Under the pieces are notes generated by a model. The model was not told the origin of the DNA and did not search any database. It saw nothing but the letters and a program-made list of their open reading frames with translations. A DNA stretch of 64,000 bases from DASQPR01 sp963727415 (GTDB lineage Bacteria; Actinomycetota; Actinomycetes; Mycobacteriales; Micromonosporaceae): positions 930,001 through 994,000 of the forward strand of contig CAVSGF010000002.1 in assembly GCA_963727415.1 (NCBI GenBank), given 5' to 3'. Within the stretch, counting starts at the first letter, position 1. The number at the start of each line of letters is the position of its first letter. Of the stretch, positions 36,036-47,952 are shown piece by piece. Made by a program: the position numbers and the translations under genes.

Positions 36036-36241
36036 CGGTCACGACGCCCCGTACGCGCGACCGTCGAGCGGACGAGGGACGCGGCGAGGGCCGGCGGCAC
36101 CGGGGCCGGACGGAGGCACCGCCGGACGGGGCCAACCTGCGGTAACGAGTCTGTCGCGGTTCGTCACGCTGGTACGCGTCCGTCGCACCCGTCACCGCCA
36201 TGGGCTAGTCGCCGGTGGCCTCCGTCACGTAATGTGCCCGC

Positions 36242-36892
36242 GTGCCGCTGTTGCTCGTCGATCTCGATAACACGCTGCTGGACCGGATCAGCGCCTACCG
36301 AGCGTGGGCGCGGCGGTTCCTGGCCACCGTGAACGCTCCGGCGGATGATCTCGAGTGGATTCTCAAGGTCGACGACGACGGTCACACCCCCCGTTTGGAG
36401 GTGGCCGAGGCGATCAAGCGGCGGTATGGCTTGACCGTTCCGGAGGCAGATCTGGTCGAGGCGGCGCGGGCCGGCGTGGTGACGAACATGCGGCTTGACC
36501 CGCTGGTGGCGTGTGCCCTGCACATCGCGGGCGGCGCCGGCTGGGTCCCGGTCGTGGTCACCAACGGCGCGACGCATCAGCAGGAGGCCAAGATCCGGAT
36601 GACCGGCCTGGACCGGTACATCGCGGACTGGGTGATCTCGGATGAGGTGGGGGTACGCAAGCCGGATCCGCAGATTTTCGAGATCGCGTCGCACCGGGCC
36701 CGGCAACCGTTGCGGGGCGGCTGGATGATCGGCGATACCCCGGAGGCGGACATCGCCGGTGGCGCGCGGGTCGGCCTGCGGACCGCCTGGCTGCGGCGGG
36801 GCCGCCGGTGGACGGAGAGCCGGTACGGGCCGACGGTCAGCGTCGACTCGGCGATCGAGGCGCTGTACGCCGTGCTGGACGGCGGCATTTAA
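36242..36892 (+). CDS. HAD-family phosphatase
   Basis: 216 residues with all four HAD motifs: LVDLDNTLLDR (nucleophile Asp, ~6), VVTNGATHQQE (~103), the motif-III lysine GVRKPDPQIFE (~138) and MIGDTPEADIAG (~160). The cap is the helical C1 type, as in phosphoglycolate phosphatase and related enzymes. The substrate is unknown. GTG start. Confidence 0.9.
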   Translation: MPLLLVDLDNTLLDRISAYRAWARRFLATVNAPADDLEWILKVDDDGHTPRLEVAEAIKRRYGLTVPEADLVEAARAGVVTNMRLDPLVACALHIAGGAGWVPVVVTNGATHQQEAKIRMTGLDRYIADWVISDEVGVRKPDPQIFEIASHRARQPLRGGWMIGDTPEADIAGGARVGLRTAWLRRGRRWTESRYGPTVSVDSAIEALYAVLDGGI

Positions 36893-36897
36893 ATCGC

Positions 36898-36928
36898 TTG
36901 ACCCCTACGCGCGCCCGCCCGCTAGTCT
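36898..36928 (+). promoter_or_regulatory. Possible promoter before the RIO kinase
   Basis: TTGACC (36898-36903) and TAGTCT (36923-36928), a common actinobacterial -10; the spacer is 19 bases, longer than ideal. Transcription would begin about 100 bases before the small ORF at 37038. Confidence 0.4.
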
Positions 36929-37037
36929 GTGCGCGCGACGTCCGCCGCTCGCGTGTCACCCGGCACTCGCGTAGCCGCCGCGACCCTTGGCGCCGATCGG
37001 AAGCGATCGGCGGGGAGATGGAAGGAGGGCCGACACG

Positions 37038-37130
37038 ATGGCTGTCTTTGCCGCAGCTCGTATCTCGTCTGATTCCACTCCGAACAAGGGACTTTCGCGT
37101 TGCGTGATTTCGATGGCGGGCGCCCGGTAG
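37038..37130 (+). CDS. Possible 30-residue leader ORF overlapping the RIO kinase start
   Basis: ATG at 37038 is preceded by a strong ribosome-binding site, GAAGGAGGG at 37021-37029. The ORF (MAVFAARISSDSTPNKGLSR...) ends at TAG 37128-37130, so it overlaps the first ten codons of the RIO kinase in another frame. It may couple translation into the kinase, whose own start is a weak TTG. There is no homology evidence. Confidence 0.4.
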   Translation: MAVFAAARISSDSTPNKGLSRCVISMAGAR

Positions 37131-38014
37131 CCAGGCGCCGCCGCTTTGACGACGACGATCCAACCTTCCAGAAGCGCTTCGGCCGCGAGCGGGTTGAGCC
37201 CGAGGTCGATACCTGGGACCTCGCCGAACTCGGCGGAGCCGATCGCTGGTCGACCTGGGACCAGCCGGCGGCCGGCGAGCGTGGCCCGCAGCCGTACCCG
37301 GAATGGCTGGTGACCGAGCTGGCCGCCAGGGATACCGAACTCGGCATCCTGAAGACCGGCAAGGAGGCCGACGTCTTCCTGATCGAGCGCGCGGTGCCGA
37401 ACTCCGAGCCGGGCTGCCTGCTGGCCGCCAAGCGGTACCGGAGCTCACAGAAGCGGCTGTTCCACCGCGATGCCGGCTATCTCGAAGGGCGCCGGGTCCG
37501 TGAGTCCCGGGACAACCGGGCGATGGCCAAGCGGACCAGCGTCGGCATGCAGATGATCGCGGGTCAGTGGGCCCGTGCCGAGTTCGACGCGCTCTGCCGC
37601 CTCTATCAGCTGGGCGTGCCAGTGCCGTATCCGGTGCAGATCATCGGCACCGAGGTCCTTCAGGAGTTCATCGGTGATCCGGACACCCAGCAGGCGGCGC
37701 CGAGGCTGGCGCAGTTGCGGGCGTCCGGCGCCGAGGTCGCCGACCTGTGGGAGCAGCTGGTGGCGGCAACCTCCCTGCTGGCCCGGGCCGGCCTGGCACA
37801 CGGAGACCTGTCGGCCTACAACATCCTGGTGCACGAGGGTCGCCTGGTGCTGATCGACCTGCCACAGATCGTGGACGTGGTGGCCAACCCGCAGGGACGG
37901 GAGTTCCTGGCCCGGGACGCGCGTAACGTCGCCACCTGGTTCCGGTCGCGAGGCCTGGACGTCAGCGGCGACGACCTGGCCATTGAGCTGGTCGCCGAGG
38001 CCGGTATCCGGTGA
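37100..38014 (+). CDS. RIO1-like serine protein kinase
   Basis: 304 residues. The RIO fold is recognised by TGKEADVFLIERAV (ATP site, ~88), the ATP-binding lysine LLAAKRYRSS, the catalytic loop LAHGDLSAYNILV (~233) and the metal-binding LIDLPQIVD (~248). Bacterial RIO1 relatives are frequent in actinomycetes; their role is unclear. The start is a TTG with AAGGGA upstream because an in-frame TGA lies just before; other start codons in this frame are absent nearby. Confidence 0.88.
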   Translation: MRDFDGGRPVARRRRFDDDDPTFQKRFGRERVEPEVDTWDLAELGGADRWSTWDQPAAGERGPQPYPEWLVTELAARDTELGILKTGKEADVFLIERAVPNSEPGCLLAAKRYRSSQKRLFHRDAGYLEGRRVRESRDNRAMAKRTSVGMQMIAGQWARAEFDALCRLYQLGVPVPYPVQIIGTEVLQEFIGDPDTQQAAPRLAQLRASGAEVADLWEQLVAATSLLARAGLAHGDLSAYNILVHEGRLVLIDLPQIVDVVANPQGREFLARDARNVATWFRSRGLDVSGDDLAIELVAEAGIR

Positions 38015-38021
38015 TCGCCCC

Positions 38022-38051
38022 GCCCCCGCTCCATGATCATGGAGTGGGGGC
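38022..38051. terminator. Bidirectional terminator hairpin
   Basis: A 30-base near-perfect palindrome centred on ATGATCAT, arms GCCCCCGCTCCAT and ATGGAGTGGGGGC with one G/T wobble, between convergent genes. No T tract, common in high-GC actinomycetes. Confidence 0.75.
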
Positions 38052-38075
38052 CACGGTTCGCCGAACCGGCCCGTC

Positions 38076-38735
38076 TCACCGCGCTCCGATGTAGACGACG
38101 TCCGGCTCGCCCCGCCGTACCGGCGAGGTCAGCACGTCGACGTCATTGAATCGCCCGCGCATCCGTTCCTCGAAGGCCGGATCCGGGGCCGCGCTCCACA
38201 CCGCGACCACGCCGCCCGGACGCAGGCGGCTATGGATGATTTCCAGCCCGGCATCGGTGTACAGGCTCGCGTTGTCATCGAACACCAGCCAGTTCGGCCC
38301 GTTGTCGGTATCCAGGCAGATGGCGTCGTACGAGCGGTCGGCGGCGCGCAGCCAGTCGGCGAGGTCGGCCTCGATGACGCGAACCCGGGGGTCGGCGAGC
38401 GCGTCGGCGGTCAGCGGCCGTAGATGCGTGCGATGCCAGCCGACGATGACCGGCTCGATCTCGACCACGTCGATCGCGGCGGCGGCGGTCGCCCGTACCG
38501 CGTGGTTGAGCGAGAAGCCCACGCCGAGCCCACCGATCAGCAGCACCGGCGCGGTCGCCCGGGCGCGGTCGGCGGCCGCCGAGATCAGCAGGCGTTCCGA
38601 GGTGCCATCGCTGGTGTCCATCAGGAACACGCCGTTACTGATGATCTCGAACCGATCGCCACGCCGCCGTAGGACCAGTTCGCCGCGCTCGGTCGTACGC
38701 CGGTCAAGCACCCGCGGCTGGTCGGGCTCCACCAT
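38076..38735 (-). CDS. Spermidine-synthase-like SAM-dependent protein
   Basis: 219 residues of Rossmann fold resembling the polyamine aminopropyltransferase core: VLLIGGLGVGFSL (motif I, ~65), VVEIEPVIVGWH (motif II), RVIEADLADWL and AICLDTDNGPNW (motif IV). The N-terminal tetramerisation part of true spermidine synthases is mostly absent, so it is more likely one of the short relatives of unknown substrate. Divergence from the RIO kinase is resolved by a shared hairpin. Confidence 0.82.
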   Translation of the reverse strand: MVEPDQPRVLDRRTTERGELVLRRRGDRFEIISNGVFLMDTSDGTSERLLISAAADRARATAPVLLIGGLGVGFSLNHAVRATAAAAIDVVEIEPVIVGWHRTHLRPLTADALADPRVRVIEADLADWLRAADRSYDAICLDTDNGPNWLVFDDNASLYTDAGLEIIHSRLRPGGVVAVWSAAPDPAFEERMRGRFNDVDVLTSPVRRGEPDVVYIGAR

Positions 38736-38811
38736 GGTGTTCAGTCTCCCAGGAGCAGGCGGGCGCCCCCCGGGAGGAGGACGCCCGCCATTCCGATCGG
38801 TCCGGGATCGG

Positions 38812-41539
<2,728 letters not shown>

Positions 41540-42165
41540 GTCTCTCTCCTTTTGTCACACCGGTCACGGCTTTAACCCGTTGGTCACCGCTTGTGCAGTC
41601 TCTCGCAGCGGCCCGCGCGGTTCGCGTCAGGGCTGCCCATCAGCTCAACCAAACCGTACGTCCGTCTTGCTTTCAAGGCAAGACCGCATGACCATATACG
41701 TACCCCGGATCGGCGCCCGATGAACGGCGGGTGGTGATGATTGCGGCCGTGGGCCTGTCGTTGCGGCCCTGGCGGGTGCCGGGGCCGGGCGGACCAGGTT
41801 GTGGCGATACCCGATCCGCCCGCCCGCTGATGCCCTCAAGCGGGGCCGGGCTGGTGTGTACGCGACGGAGGCGCCCCCGTGCCGCCCCCGCCCGTCGGTA
41901 TCCAGCCCGCTATCTATGAGACGCGGCACGCACGCCGGATGGTTGCCGTTACAAAGAAATTCATCAGTAACTTTGCGGGGGTGGTAACGATCCATCATGT
42001 CCAGGTCGCTCGCCCACGAGGATCCGAGGATGCGCTGCGCTGCGACCTGGGGCGGCCGGCAGGGCGCCTGGCCACCGCTGGACACCCGGTGTCGTGGAGC
42101 CGCCTGGTGGATCTTGGTCGCTTAGGTGGCCAGGGGGTCTCCATCGAACAAGATCCACAAGAGGG
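41540..42165. other. Intergenic region between acnA and ugd
   Basis: No gene is supported. It holds the acnA promoter/operator (41651-41676), a small hairpin near 41664-41682 (TCTTGC/GCAAGA), and an AT-rich patch at 41943-41992. It is upstream of acnA and downstream of ugd. Confidence 0.45.
41651..41676 (-). promoter_or_regulatory. acnA promoter with AcnR-like operator
   Basis: Bases 41651-41669 match the acnR operator at 16 of 19 positions. On the minus strand TTGAAA (41671-41676) is a plausible -35 and the operator then fills the spacer; the -10 is weak. The site lies about 112 bases before the acnA start, leaving a leader of roughly 100 bases. Confidence 0.65.
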
Positions 42166-43548
42166 TCAGCGCGTCGGGTTCCAGGCCGCGATCGCGACGT
42201 AGCGGAAGCCGGCCGCGGTCAGCCGGTGCCGGTCCAGGGCGTGCCGGCCATCCAGCAGCAGTGGCGTGCGCATGGTCGGAGCCAGCGCCTTCCAGTCCAA
42301 CTGGCGGTAGTGGGTCCACTCGGTGGCGAGCACCACCGCATCAGCGTCGGCGAACACGGCGGCCGGATCGTCGCGCAGATACGCGGCGAGTTCCGGGTAT
42401 TCGTTCGCGAGCCGGGCCATGGCGACCGGATCGTGCAGGCGGACCCGCGCGCCGCGGCTGACCAGCCGCTGGGCGATGTCAACGGCGGGGGAGTCGCGCA
42501 GGTCATCGGTGTCCGGCTTGAAGGCGAGACCGAGAATGCCGATGGTGCGGCCCTTGATGATGCGCAGCTCGTGGAGCAACTTCTCCACCACCAGCTCGCG
42601 CTGCATCTGATTGATGTCGCGCGCCGCCGCGACGATCGGCAGGTCCAGCTTGTACTCGCGCGCGGTGGACAGCAGCGCCGCGGTGTCCTTGCCGAAACAC
42701 GAGCCGCCCCAGCCGATCCCGGCGCCGAAGAACCGGGTACCGATCCGGGTGTCCAGGCCGGTGCCGAGCGCGACCTGGGTGATGTCGGCACCGACCCGCT
42801 CGGCCAGTTGAGCGATCTCGTTGATGTAGCTGATTTTCAGTGCCAGGAACGAGTTCGCCGCGTATTTGATCAGCTCGGCCGATGCCAGGTCGGTGGAGAC
42901 CAGCGGTACGACTCCGAAATCCTCCGGGCGAGGCAGGAAGGCCGGAGGGGTGAACGTCTGGTCCAGGATCGGCCGGTACAGGGTGGACAGAACATCGAGC
43001 GCGCGCGGGTCGTCGGAGCCGACCACGACGCGATCGGCGTACAGGGTGTCGCCGATGGCCGTGCCCTCGCGCAGGAACTCCGGATTCGAGGCGAGCTGGA
43101 AGTTGCCCCGGGCGCCGTCATGGGTGCTCTCGTACGCGTCCCGCACGATCGCGCCCACCCAGTTGCCGCTGCCGATCGGCACCGTCGACTTGTTCACGAT
43201 GACGGTGAAGGTGTCACCGAGCGATTCGCCGATGCTCTGGGCGGCCGCTCGCACGTACCGCAGGTCCGGGCTGCCGTCGGCGGCCGACGGCGTGCCGACG
43301 GCGATGAAAACCACGTCGGCGCCGGCTACCCCGTCGGCGTACGAGGTGGTGAAGCGCAGGTTGTCAGCGGCCAGATCGATCAACTCGGCGAGGTGCGGCT
43401 CGTAGATCGGAACGTCGCCGGAGTGCAGCGCGGAGATCTTCGCCTGATCGGTATCTACGCAGGTGACCTGGTGTCCGAGGAATGCGAGACAGACACCGGT
43501 GGTAAGGCCCACATACCCGGTGCCGACGATACAAATCTTCTGCGCCAT
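42166..43548 (-). CDS. UDP-glucose 6-dehydrogenase
   Basis: 460 residues. Oxidises UDP-glucose to UDP-glucuronate with NAD, for exopolysaccharide or cell-wall sugars. N-terminal Rossmann CIVGTGYVGLTTGVCLAF (~4), the catalytic lysine/cysteine regions IKYAANSFLALKISYINE and GIGWGGSCFGKDTAAL (catalytic Cys, ~269). The GDP-mannose/UDP-glucose dehydrogenase family also includes ManNAc forms, so UDP-sugar specificity is inferred. ATG 43548 has a -10 TATAAC six bases before it. Confidence 0.92.
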   Translation of the reverse strand: MAQKICIVGTGYVGLTTGVCLAFLGHQVTCVDTDQAKISALHSGDVPIYEPHLAELIDLAADNLRFTTSYADGVAGADVVFIAVGTPSAADGSPDLRYVRAAAQSIGESLGDTFTVIVNKSTVPIGSGNWVGAIVRDAYESTHDGARGNFQLASNPEFLREGTAIGDTLYADRVVVGSDDPRALDVLSTLYRPILDQTFTPPAFLPRPEDFGVVPLVSTDLASAELIKYAANSFLALKISYINEIAQLAERVGADITQVALGTGLDTRIGTRFFGAGIGWGGSCFGKDTAALLSTAREYKLDLPIVAAARDINQMQRELVVEKLLHELRIIKGRTIGILGLAFKPDTDDLRDSPAVDIAQRLVSRGARVRLHDPVAMARLANEYPELAAYLRDDPAAVFADADAVVLATEWTHYRQLDWKALAPTMRTPLLLDGRHALDRHRLTAAGFRYVAIAAWNPTR

Positions 43549-43554
43549 GGCGCC

Positions 43555-43560
43555 GTTATA
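43555..43560 (-). promoter_or_regulatory. Leaderless -10 of ugd
   Basis: TATAAC on the minus strand, six bases from the ATG at 43548, the same spacing as at acnR. The best -35 candidate is TCGAAA 17 bases upstream. Confidence 0.5.
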
Positions 43561-43674
43561 CACCGACTGGTCAAGAGTTTCGACTCGATGACGCCTGGAT
43601 TTCCCCTTCGAGTTCGGCTGATGCCGGAATCAGCCACGGTGGCGGGTAGCCCTTCTGGCGGGAGATGGATCCAA

Positions 43675-45636
43675 TCAGCTGGATCCGCCTGCGGCTACCG
43701 GAAGCCGGCCGGCGGCCGTATGTGCCAGCGCGAGCAGCCGTTGCGGCGGCAGTGTCGCGGCGGCGGCACCGGTGTGCAGCAGGCATACCTCGTTGCCGCG
43801 GCGTACCGCGAGCCATCCGGGACCGCCCACCGCCTCGTCGCCGAGGCCCGCGACCGGCTCACCACGGCCGCGGCTGCGCATGGCCATCTTCGCGACCACT
43901 CCGGTGCTGCGTACCACGGTCAGTGCCAGGGCGCCGTCGGCCGTCGTGTACTCGGTCGTCTCCACCGGCAGCGACGCCGAGCCCCCGGCATCGCGTGCCC
44001 GCACGGTCACCGGTGCCCCGATGGCGGCCGTCGCCTCCTCGGCGGTGACCAGCGGCCCGATCGGTGTCAGCGACCCGATCACGCCGCCGAGCAATCCGGT
44101 CAGCGCACCGGCGCCGCGATTGCCGGCCGCGTTGGCACCGGACCGCTGCGCCGGAAGGCCCATCGCCTCGGCGATAAGGCTCTCGGTGTTCGCCGAGGCG
44201 GTGCCCACGTCAGCCTGGGCCAGCCGCGACGCCGCGCCTTGCGACTGGAGCGTGACCGACACCACCCTCCGGGACCAGCGGCGGACCGTCGCGGTAACGA
44301 TGTCACCGTCGCCAAAACCGGTGTTCAGCGGCCGGGGCAGCGCCCAGGCCCGAGTGGAATCGCCGGAAGCGTCGTCGATGGCCAGATAGTCCAGCGCCGG
44401 CCTGTTGTTCTGCGCGTCGCGCCACTCCTGGGTCCAGACCACCTCGCCGGTCACGGCTCGCGGTGCCGCCAGGTCGGCGACGGTACGCACGAGGACGTAA
44501 ACGGCGTAGCCCAGCAGGACCAGGCCGGCCAGCAGGCCGATGCCCTTGACCAGGATGATCGAGGAGTTGACCGCCGACCTGTCGGGAGCGACCGACAGCA
44601 CCGAATCGATGGCGGAGTACCAGAATCGCACCAGCACGAAGCCGATCGCTCCGGCGATGACCGCGCGCAGGATCAGCCGGGGCGCGGTCTTGCCGTATCG
44701 CGGCCAGAACCGCGGGTAGTGCACCCGGACCCGGTGCCACGAGACCTCGCCCGGCTTCCCGGTGTACCCGGACCAGACCCTCTTACGGTTGCCCATGCCG
44801 AGATCGATGACGGCGCTGGAGACCCGGGTCGCACCGACGGCGGCGCCGTAGCTCAGGTACCGGTCCCAGATTCCGACGGCGGCCGGCGGCAGGTCGGCGA
44901 ATGCCTCGTGGCCGCGCAACCAGGCCCTTACCCCGAGCCATCGGGAAGCAACCTGGCGCCCGGCGGCCGTATCCCGCTCGCCGGAGACCCGGCCCGCGTA
45001 CGTCGACAGGGCCAGGAACGTAACAATACCCGCGCCGAGAGTCGTCTGGACCACGTCTTTGCCATGGGTGCGGTGCATCCACATCAGCACGCCGACGGCC
45101 ACGCAGGCGCCGACGATCGCGGCGGCCACCGACAGCGCGCTCAGCACCTGCGGGCCGAAGCGGCGCCGGGACAGGCCGCGCGACCTCGCCTCGGCGACCA
45201 CCGCGGCGGCCAGCCGTTTGCCCCACGATTTCGCCTCGGCCGGATCGCGGAAGGTGAGGGCGGTCAGCGGCACCACGCCGCCCTGCGCCAGGCCCCGAAC
45301 CCGGTCGAAGACACGTTGCTCGTAGGCGGTCAGGCCGGTCGGCTGTGGCACCCGGATGTGCACAGTGGTCTGTCGGGGATCGTTGGCCGGCTGGCGGAAC
45401 TCGAGGATGTGCCGGGCGGCCAGATCTATCAGGGTGGACTCGGCCGCGTCCTCGGTGATCTCCCAGTGATTGACCAGCAGGCTGACCACGGCCGGTGACT
45501 CCGGGCCGAGGTCCTCCGTGGCCGGCGCGGAATCCGGGTGCCGTGGCCGGGTAGCGACGTAGGCGAGGCCGAACAGGCCGAACCATGCCGCGACCGGCGC
45601 GACGATGATGAAGCCTTCGGCGATGCGGGGGTCCAT
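43675..45636 (-). CDS. DUF2207-type membrane protein
   Basis: 653 residues with membrane segments near residues 8-28, 165-187, 193-212, 328-345 and 365-388. The layout, and LemA immediately upstream in the same operon (12 bases), match the DUF2207/LemA pairing known from actinobacteria and others. The C-terminal half (from ~400) is a soluble beta-rich domain, WTQEWRDAQNNRPALDYLAI. Function is unknown; it may work with LemA at the membrane. Confidence 0.85.
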   Translation of the reverse strand: MDPRIAEGFIIVAPVAAWFGLFGLAYVATRPRHPDSAPATEDLGPESPAVVSLLVNHWEITEDAAESTLIDLAARHILEFRQPANDPRQTTVHIRVPQPTGLTAYEQRVFDRVRGLAQGGVVPLTALTFRDPAEAKSWGKRLAAAVVAEARSRGLSRRRFGPQVLSALSVAAAIVGACVAVGVLMWMHRTHGKDVVQTTLGAGIVTFLALSTYAGRVSGERDTAAGRQVASRWLGVRAWLRGHEAFADLPPAAVGIWDRYLSYGAAVGATRVSSAVIDLGMGNRKRVWSGYTGKPGEVSWHRVRVHYPRFWPRYGKTAPRLILRAVIAGAIGFVLVRFWYSAIDSVLSVAPDRSAVNSSIILVKGIGLLAGLVLLGYAVYVLVRTVADLAAPRAVTGEVVWTQEWRDAQNNRPALDYLAIDDASGDSTRAWALPRPLNTGFGDGDIVTATVRRWSRRVVSVTLQSQGAASRLAQADVGTASANTESLIAEAMGLPAQRSGANAAGNRGAGALTGLLGGVIGSLTPIGPLVTAEEATAAIGAPVTVRARDAGGSASLPVETTEYTTADGALALTVVRSTGVVAKMAMRSRGRGEPVAGLGDEAVGGPGWLAVRRGNEVCLLHTGAAAATLPPQRLLALAHTAAGRLPVAAGGSS

Positions 45637-45648
45637 CGCGGCGGCCGG

Positions 45649-46233
45649 CTAGAACTGGACCTGGACCGGACCGCGCTCCGCGCCGCTGGCCTGGAACAGG
45701 TCCTCGGCCTTGAAGCCACCGACGCCGGCGATGATGTTGGTCGGGATCGACTGGATGCTGGTGTTGTAGGTCTGGACGGCGCTGTTGTAGAACTGCCGCG
45801 CGTAGGCGATGCGGTCCTCGGTGCCGGACAACTCGCTCTGCAGGCTCAGGAAGTTCTCGTTGGCCTTCAGGTTCGGGTACGCCTCGGCGAGCGCGAACAG
45901 GCGGCCCAGCGTCTGGGTGAGCATGTTCTCGGCCTCGGCGCGCTGGCCCGGGCCGGCGCCGTGTTCGGCCGCGGTGACGGCGCCGTTACGTGCCGCGATC
46001 ACGGCTTCCAGCGTCTGGCGCTCGTGCGCGGCGTAGCCCTTGACCGTCTCCACGAGGTTGGGGATCAGGTCGTACCGCCGCTTGAGCTGGACGTCGATCT
46101 GGGCCCACGAGGCCCGCACCTGGTTGCGCTGGCGAACCAGCTTGTTATATGTCACCAGGCCCCAGACGAGCAGGATCACGACGACCAGACACACCAGGCC
46201 GAGCATGATCCCGAGGACCGCGCCAGCGTTCAT
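45649..46233 (-). CDS. lemA: LemA family protein
   Basis: 194 residues: one N-terminal membrane helix (LGIMLGLVCLVVVILLVWGL, ~7-26), then the LemA coiled-coil domain with RRYDLIPNLVETVKGYAAHE, YPNLKANENFLSLQ and ARQFYNSAVQTYN. The ATG at 46233 (MNAGAVLG) has a GGTGGG-type purine stretch upstream; an ORF upstream to 46347 is not supported. Coupled with DUF2207. Confidence 0.93.
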   Translation of the reverse strand: MNAGAVLGIMLGLVCLVVVILLVWGLVTYNKLVRQRNQVRASWAQIDVQLKRRYDLIPNLVETVKGYAAHERQTLEAVIAARNGAVTAAEHGAGPGQRAEAENMLTQTLGRLFALAEAYPNLKANENFLSLQSELSGTEDRIAYARQFYNSAVQTYNTSIQSIPTNIIAGVGGFKAEDLFQASGAERGPVQVQF

Positions 46234-46406
46234 TATTGCCCACCTATCACGAGTCGGAATCCGGTTCCGCCGGCATCCGGGCGAGACCCGCAGGTCCGTG
46301 ATGTCGGCCATGGCACCGTCGGCGCCATGGCCGATTGTGTTAGACAACCGTGCTCTGGTCTACAACGTCTGTCAGGGATCTGACATTCTGTTCCGCTCGG
46401 GCGGCC

Positions 46407-47864
46407 TCAGCCGGGCAGCCGCGGGCCGGCCTCGCGCTGAGCCAGCAGCCATCGTTCCACGTCGTCGGCGGTCCGCGGCAGCCCGTCGGACAGGTTGTGG
46501 GTGCCGTTCGCTGTCACCAGAACGTCGTCTTCGATGCGAATCCCGATTCCGCGAAGCTCGGCCGGAACCAGCTCGTCCTCCGGCTGGAAGTAGAGGCCGG
46601 GCTCGACGGTCAGCACGTAGTTCTCGCCCACCGTTCCCTCGCGGTAGTTCTCCGACCGGGCGTTCGCGCAGTCGTGTACGTCGAGACCGAGCATGTGGCC
46701 GAATCCGTGCAACGTCCACCGGCGGTACACCTGAGAGCCCTTGTCCATCGCCTCGTCCACGCTCACCGGCAGCAGGCCGAGGTCGTGCAGGCCGGCAGCG
46801 AGGACCCGCATGCAGGTCGAGCTGATCTCCTGGAACTCCACACCGGGCTTGATGATGTCGATTCCGGCCTGCTGTGAGGCGTGGACGACGTCGTAAACCT
46901 CGCGCTGCAGCCCGGTGAACCGGCCGCTCACCGGAACCGTCCGGGTCACGTCAGCCGTGTAGAACTGGCGGTTCTCCACTCCCATATCCATCAGCAGCAG
47001 GTCGCCCGGCCGGGTATGGCCGGTATTGCGTACCCAGTGCAGGATCGTGGCGTTCGCGCCGGCCCCGACGATCGAGCTGTACCCGACGGCATTGCCGTCG
47101 TGCCGGGCGCGCAGGCCGAAGACTCCGTCGAGCAGGCGCTCGGATACCGGGCGGTCAGCCGGCAGGATCCGGGCCACGTCCTCAAAGCCACGTACCGTCG
47201 CGTCCACCGCGTCCCGCAACTGGGCGATCTCCCACTGGTCCTTGGGCAGTCGCAGCTCGGACAGAGTGACCCGCAGGTCGCGGTCGCCGCCCCCGTCGCC
47301 GTAGACACCGATGGCGCGGTCCACCGCCGGATCGACGCCTCGGAGCGTGCGGGTCCGCGCCGGCGCCAGCCCGGCCAGCACGTCCGGCATGGTGTCCAGG
47401 TGCGCGGCGGCGATGCCGAGTTCACGGGACTTCTCGTCCAGCGTGTGCCGGCGGCCGATCCATAGCTCGCCGTACTCGCGGTCGCGGAAGAACTCGTCGG
47501 TGTCACGGGGTGACCTCGGACGGATGAACAGCGTGGCCTCGCCCGCTGGCGTGATCACCAGCACGGCGTCCGGGTCGTGCTCGCCGGTCAGCCAGACGAA
47601 TTCGGTGCCGGGCCGGTATGGGTAGAAGGTGTCGTTGGACCGGACCTGCTCGCGGCCGGAAGGGATCACCAGGGTGAGGCCGGGAAACGCCGCGGCCACC
47701 GCCGCTCGCCGGGCGGCGTAGTTCGGTGCCGCGTCGCTGACCTGGACGTCTCGTGTGGTGTCCCGCCACGATCCGCGCATGAACTCAAGCAGTTTCTCCG
47801 GAAAGTCCGGATCGTGGGCTTTTCCGGCGGATGGCGCCTGGCCGGTTTCCGGTTGCTCTGACAT
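46407..47864 (-). CDS. pepP: Xaa-Pro aminopeptidase (M24 family)
   Basis: 485 residues. N-terminal creatinase-like domain (RRAAVAAAFPGLTLVIPSGRE), then the pita-bread metallopeptidase. The five metal ligands appear as LMDMGVEN and YTADVTRTVPV (Asp, Asp), LHGFGHMLGLDVHD (His), VLTVEPGLYF (Glu) and IGIRIEDDVLV (Glu). It removes N-terminal residues before proline. ATG at 47864 with GAGGAG upstream; the frame is open to 48086 across the octamer array, but that part is repeat. Confidence 0.94.
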   Translation of the reverse strand: MSEQPETGQAPSAGKAHDPDFPEKLLEFMRGSWRDTTRDVQVSDAAPNYAARRAAVAAAFPGLTLVIPSGREQVRSNDTFYPYRPGTEFVWLTGEHDPDAVLVITPAGEATLFIRPRSPRDTDEFFRDREYGELWIGRRHTLDEKSRELGIAAAHLDTMPDVLAGLAPARTRTLRGVDPAVDRAIGVYGDGGGDRDLRVTLSELRLPKDQWEIAQLRDAVDATVRGFEDVARILPADRPVSERLLDGVFGLRARHDGNAVGYSSIVGAGANATILHWVRNTGHTRPGDLLLMDMGVENRQFYTADVTRTVPVSGRFTGLQREVYDVVHASQQAGIDIIKPGVEFQEISSTCMRVLAAGLHDLGLLPVSVDEAMDKGSQVYRRWTLHGFGHMLGLDVHDCANARSENYREGTVGENYVLTVEPGLYFQPEDELVPAELRGIGIRIEDDVLVTANGTHNLSDGLPRTADDVERWLLAQREAGPRLPG

Positions 47865-47952
47865 GACGGCTCCTCGCAGCAAGGCCTTGTGGGCGGGTAC
47901 CGTCCACGACCGTACCGCCTGTGCCACCGCCGCCACACGGCTGCTATGCCGG

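Noticed and set aside
41930..42030. A c-di-AMP (ydaO-type) riboswitch near an NlpC/P60 gene, expected near acnA in relatives
   Set aside because: The characteristic conserved blocks were not found and there is no hydrolase gene here.
41645..42085. Minus-strand ORF of 146 residues upstream of acnA
   Set aside because: It overlaps the acnA operator and its composition (Pro/Arg-rich, low-complexity) is that of a GC-rich shadow frame. No domain is recognisable.
42094..45498. Plus-strand ORF of 1134 residues over ugd and DUF2207
   Set aside because: It is an antisense frame kept open by GC bias; its sequence is repetitive Gly/Arg/Asp with no domains, while both minus genes are clear.
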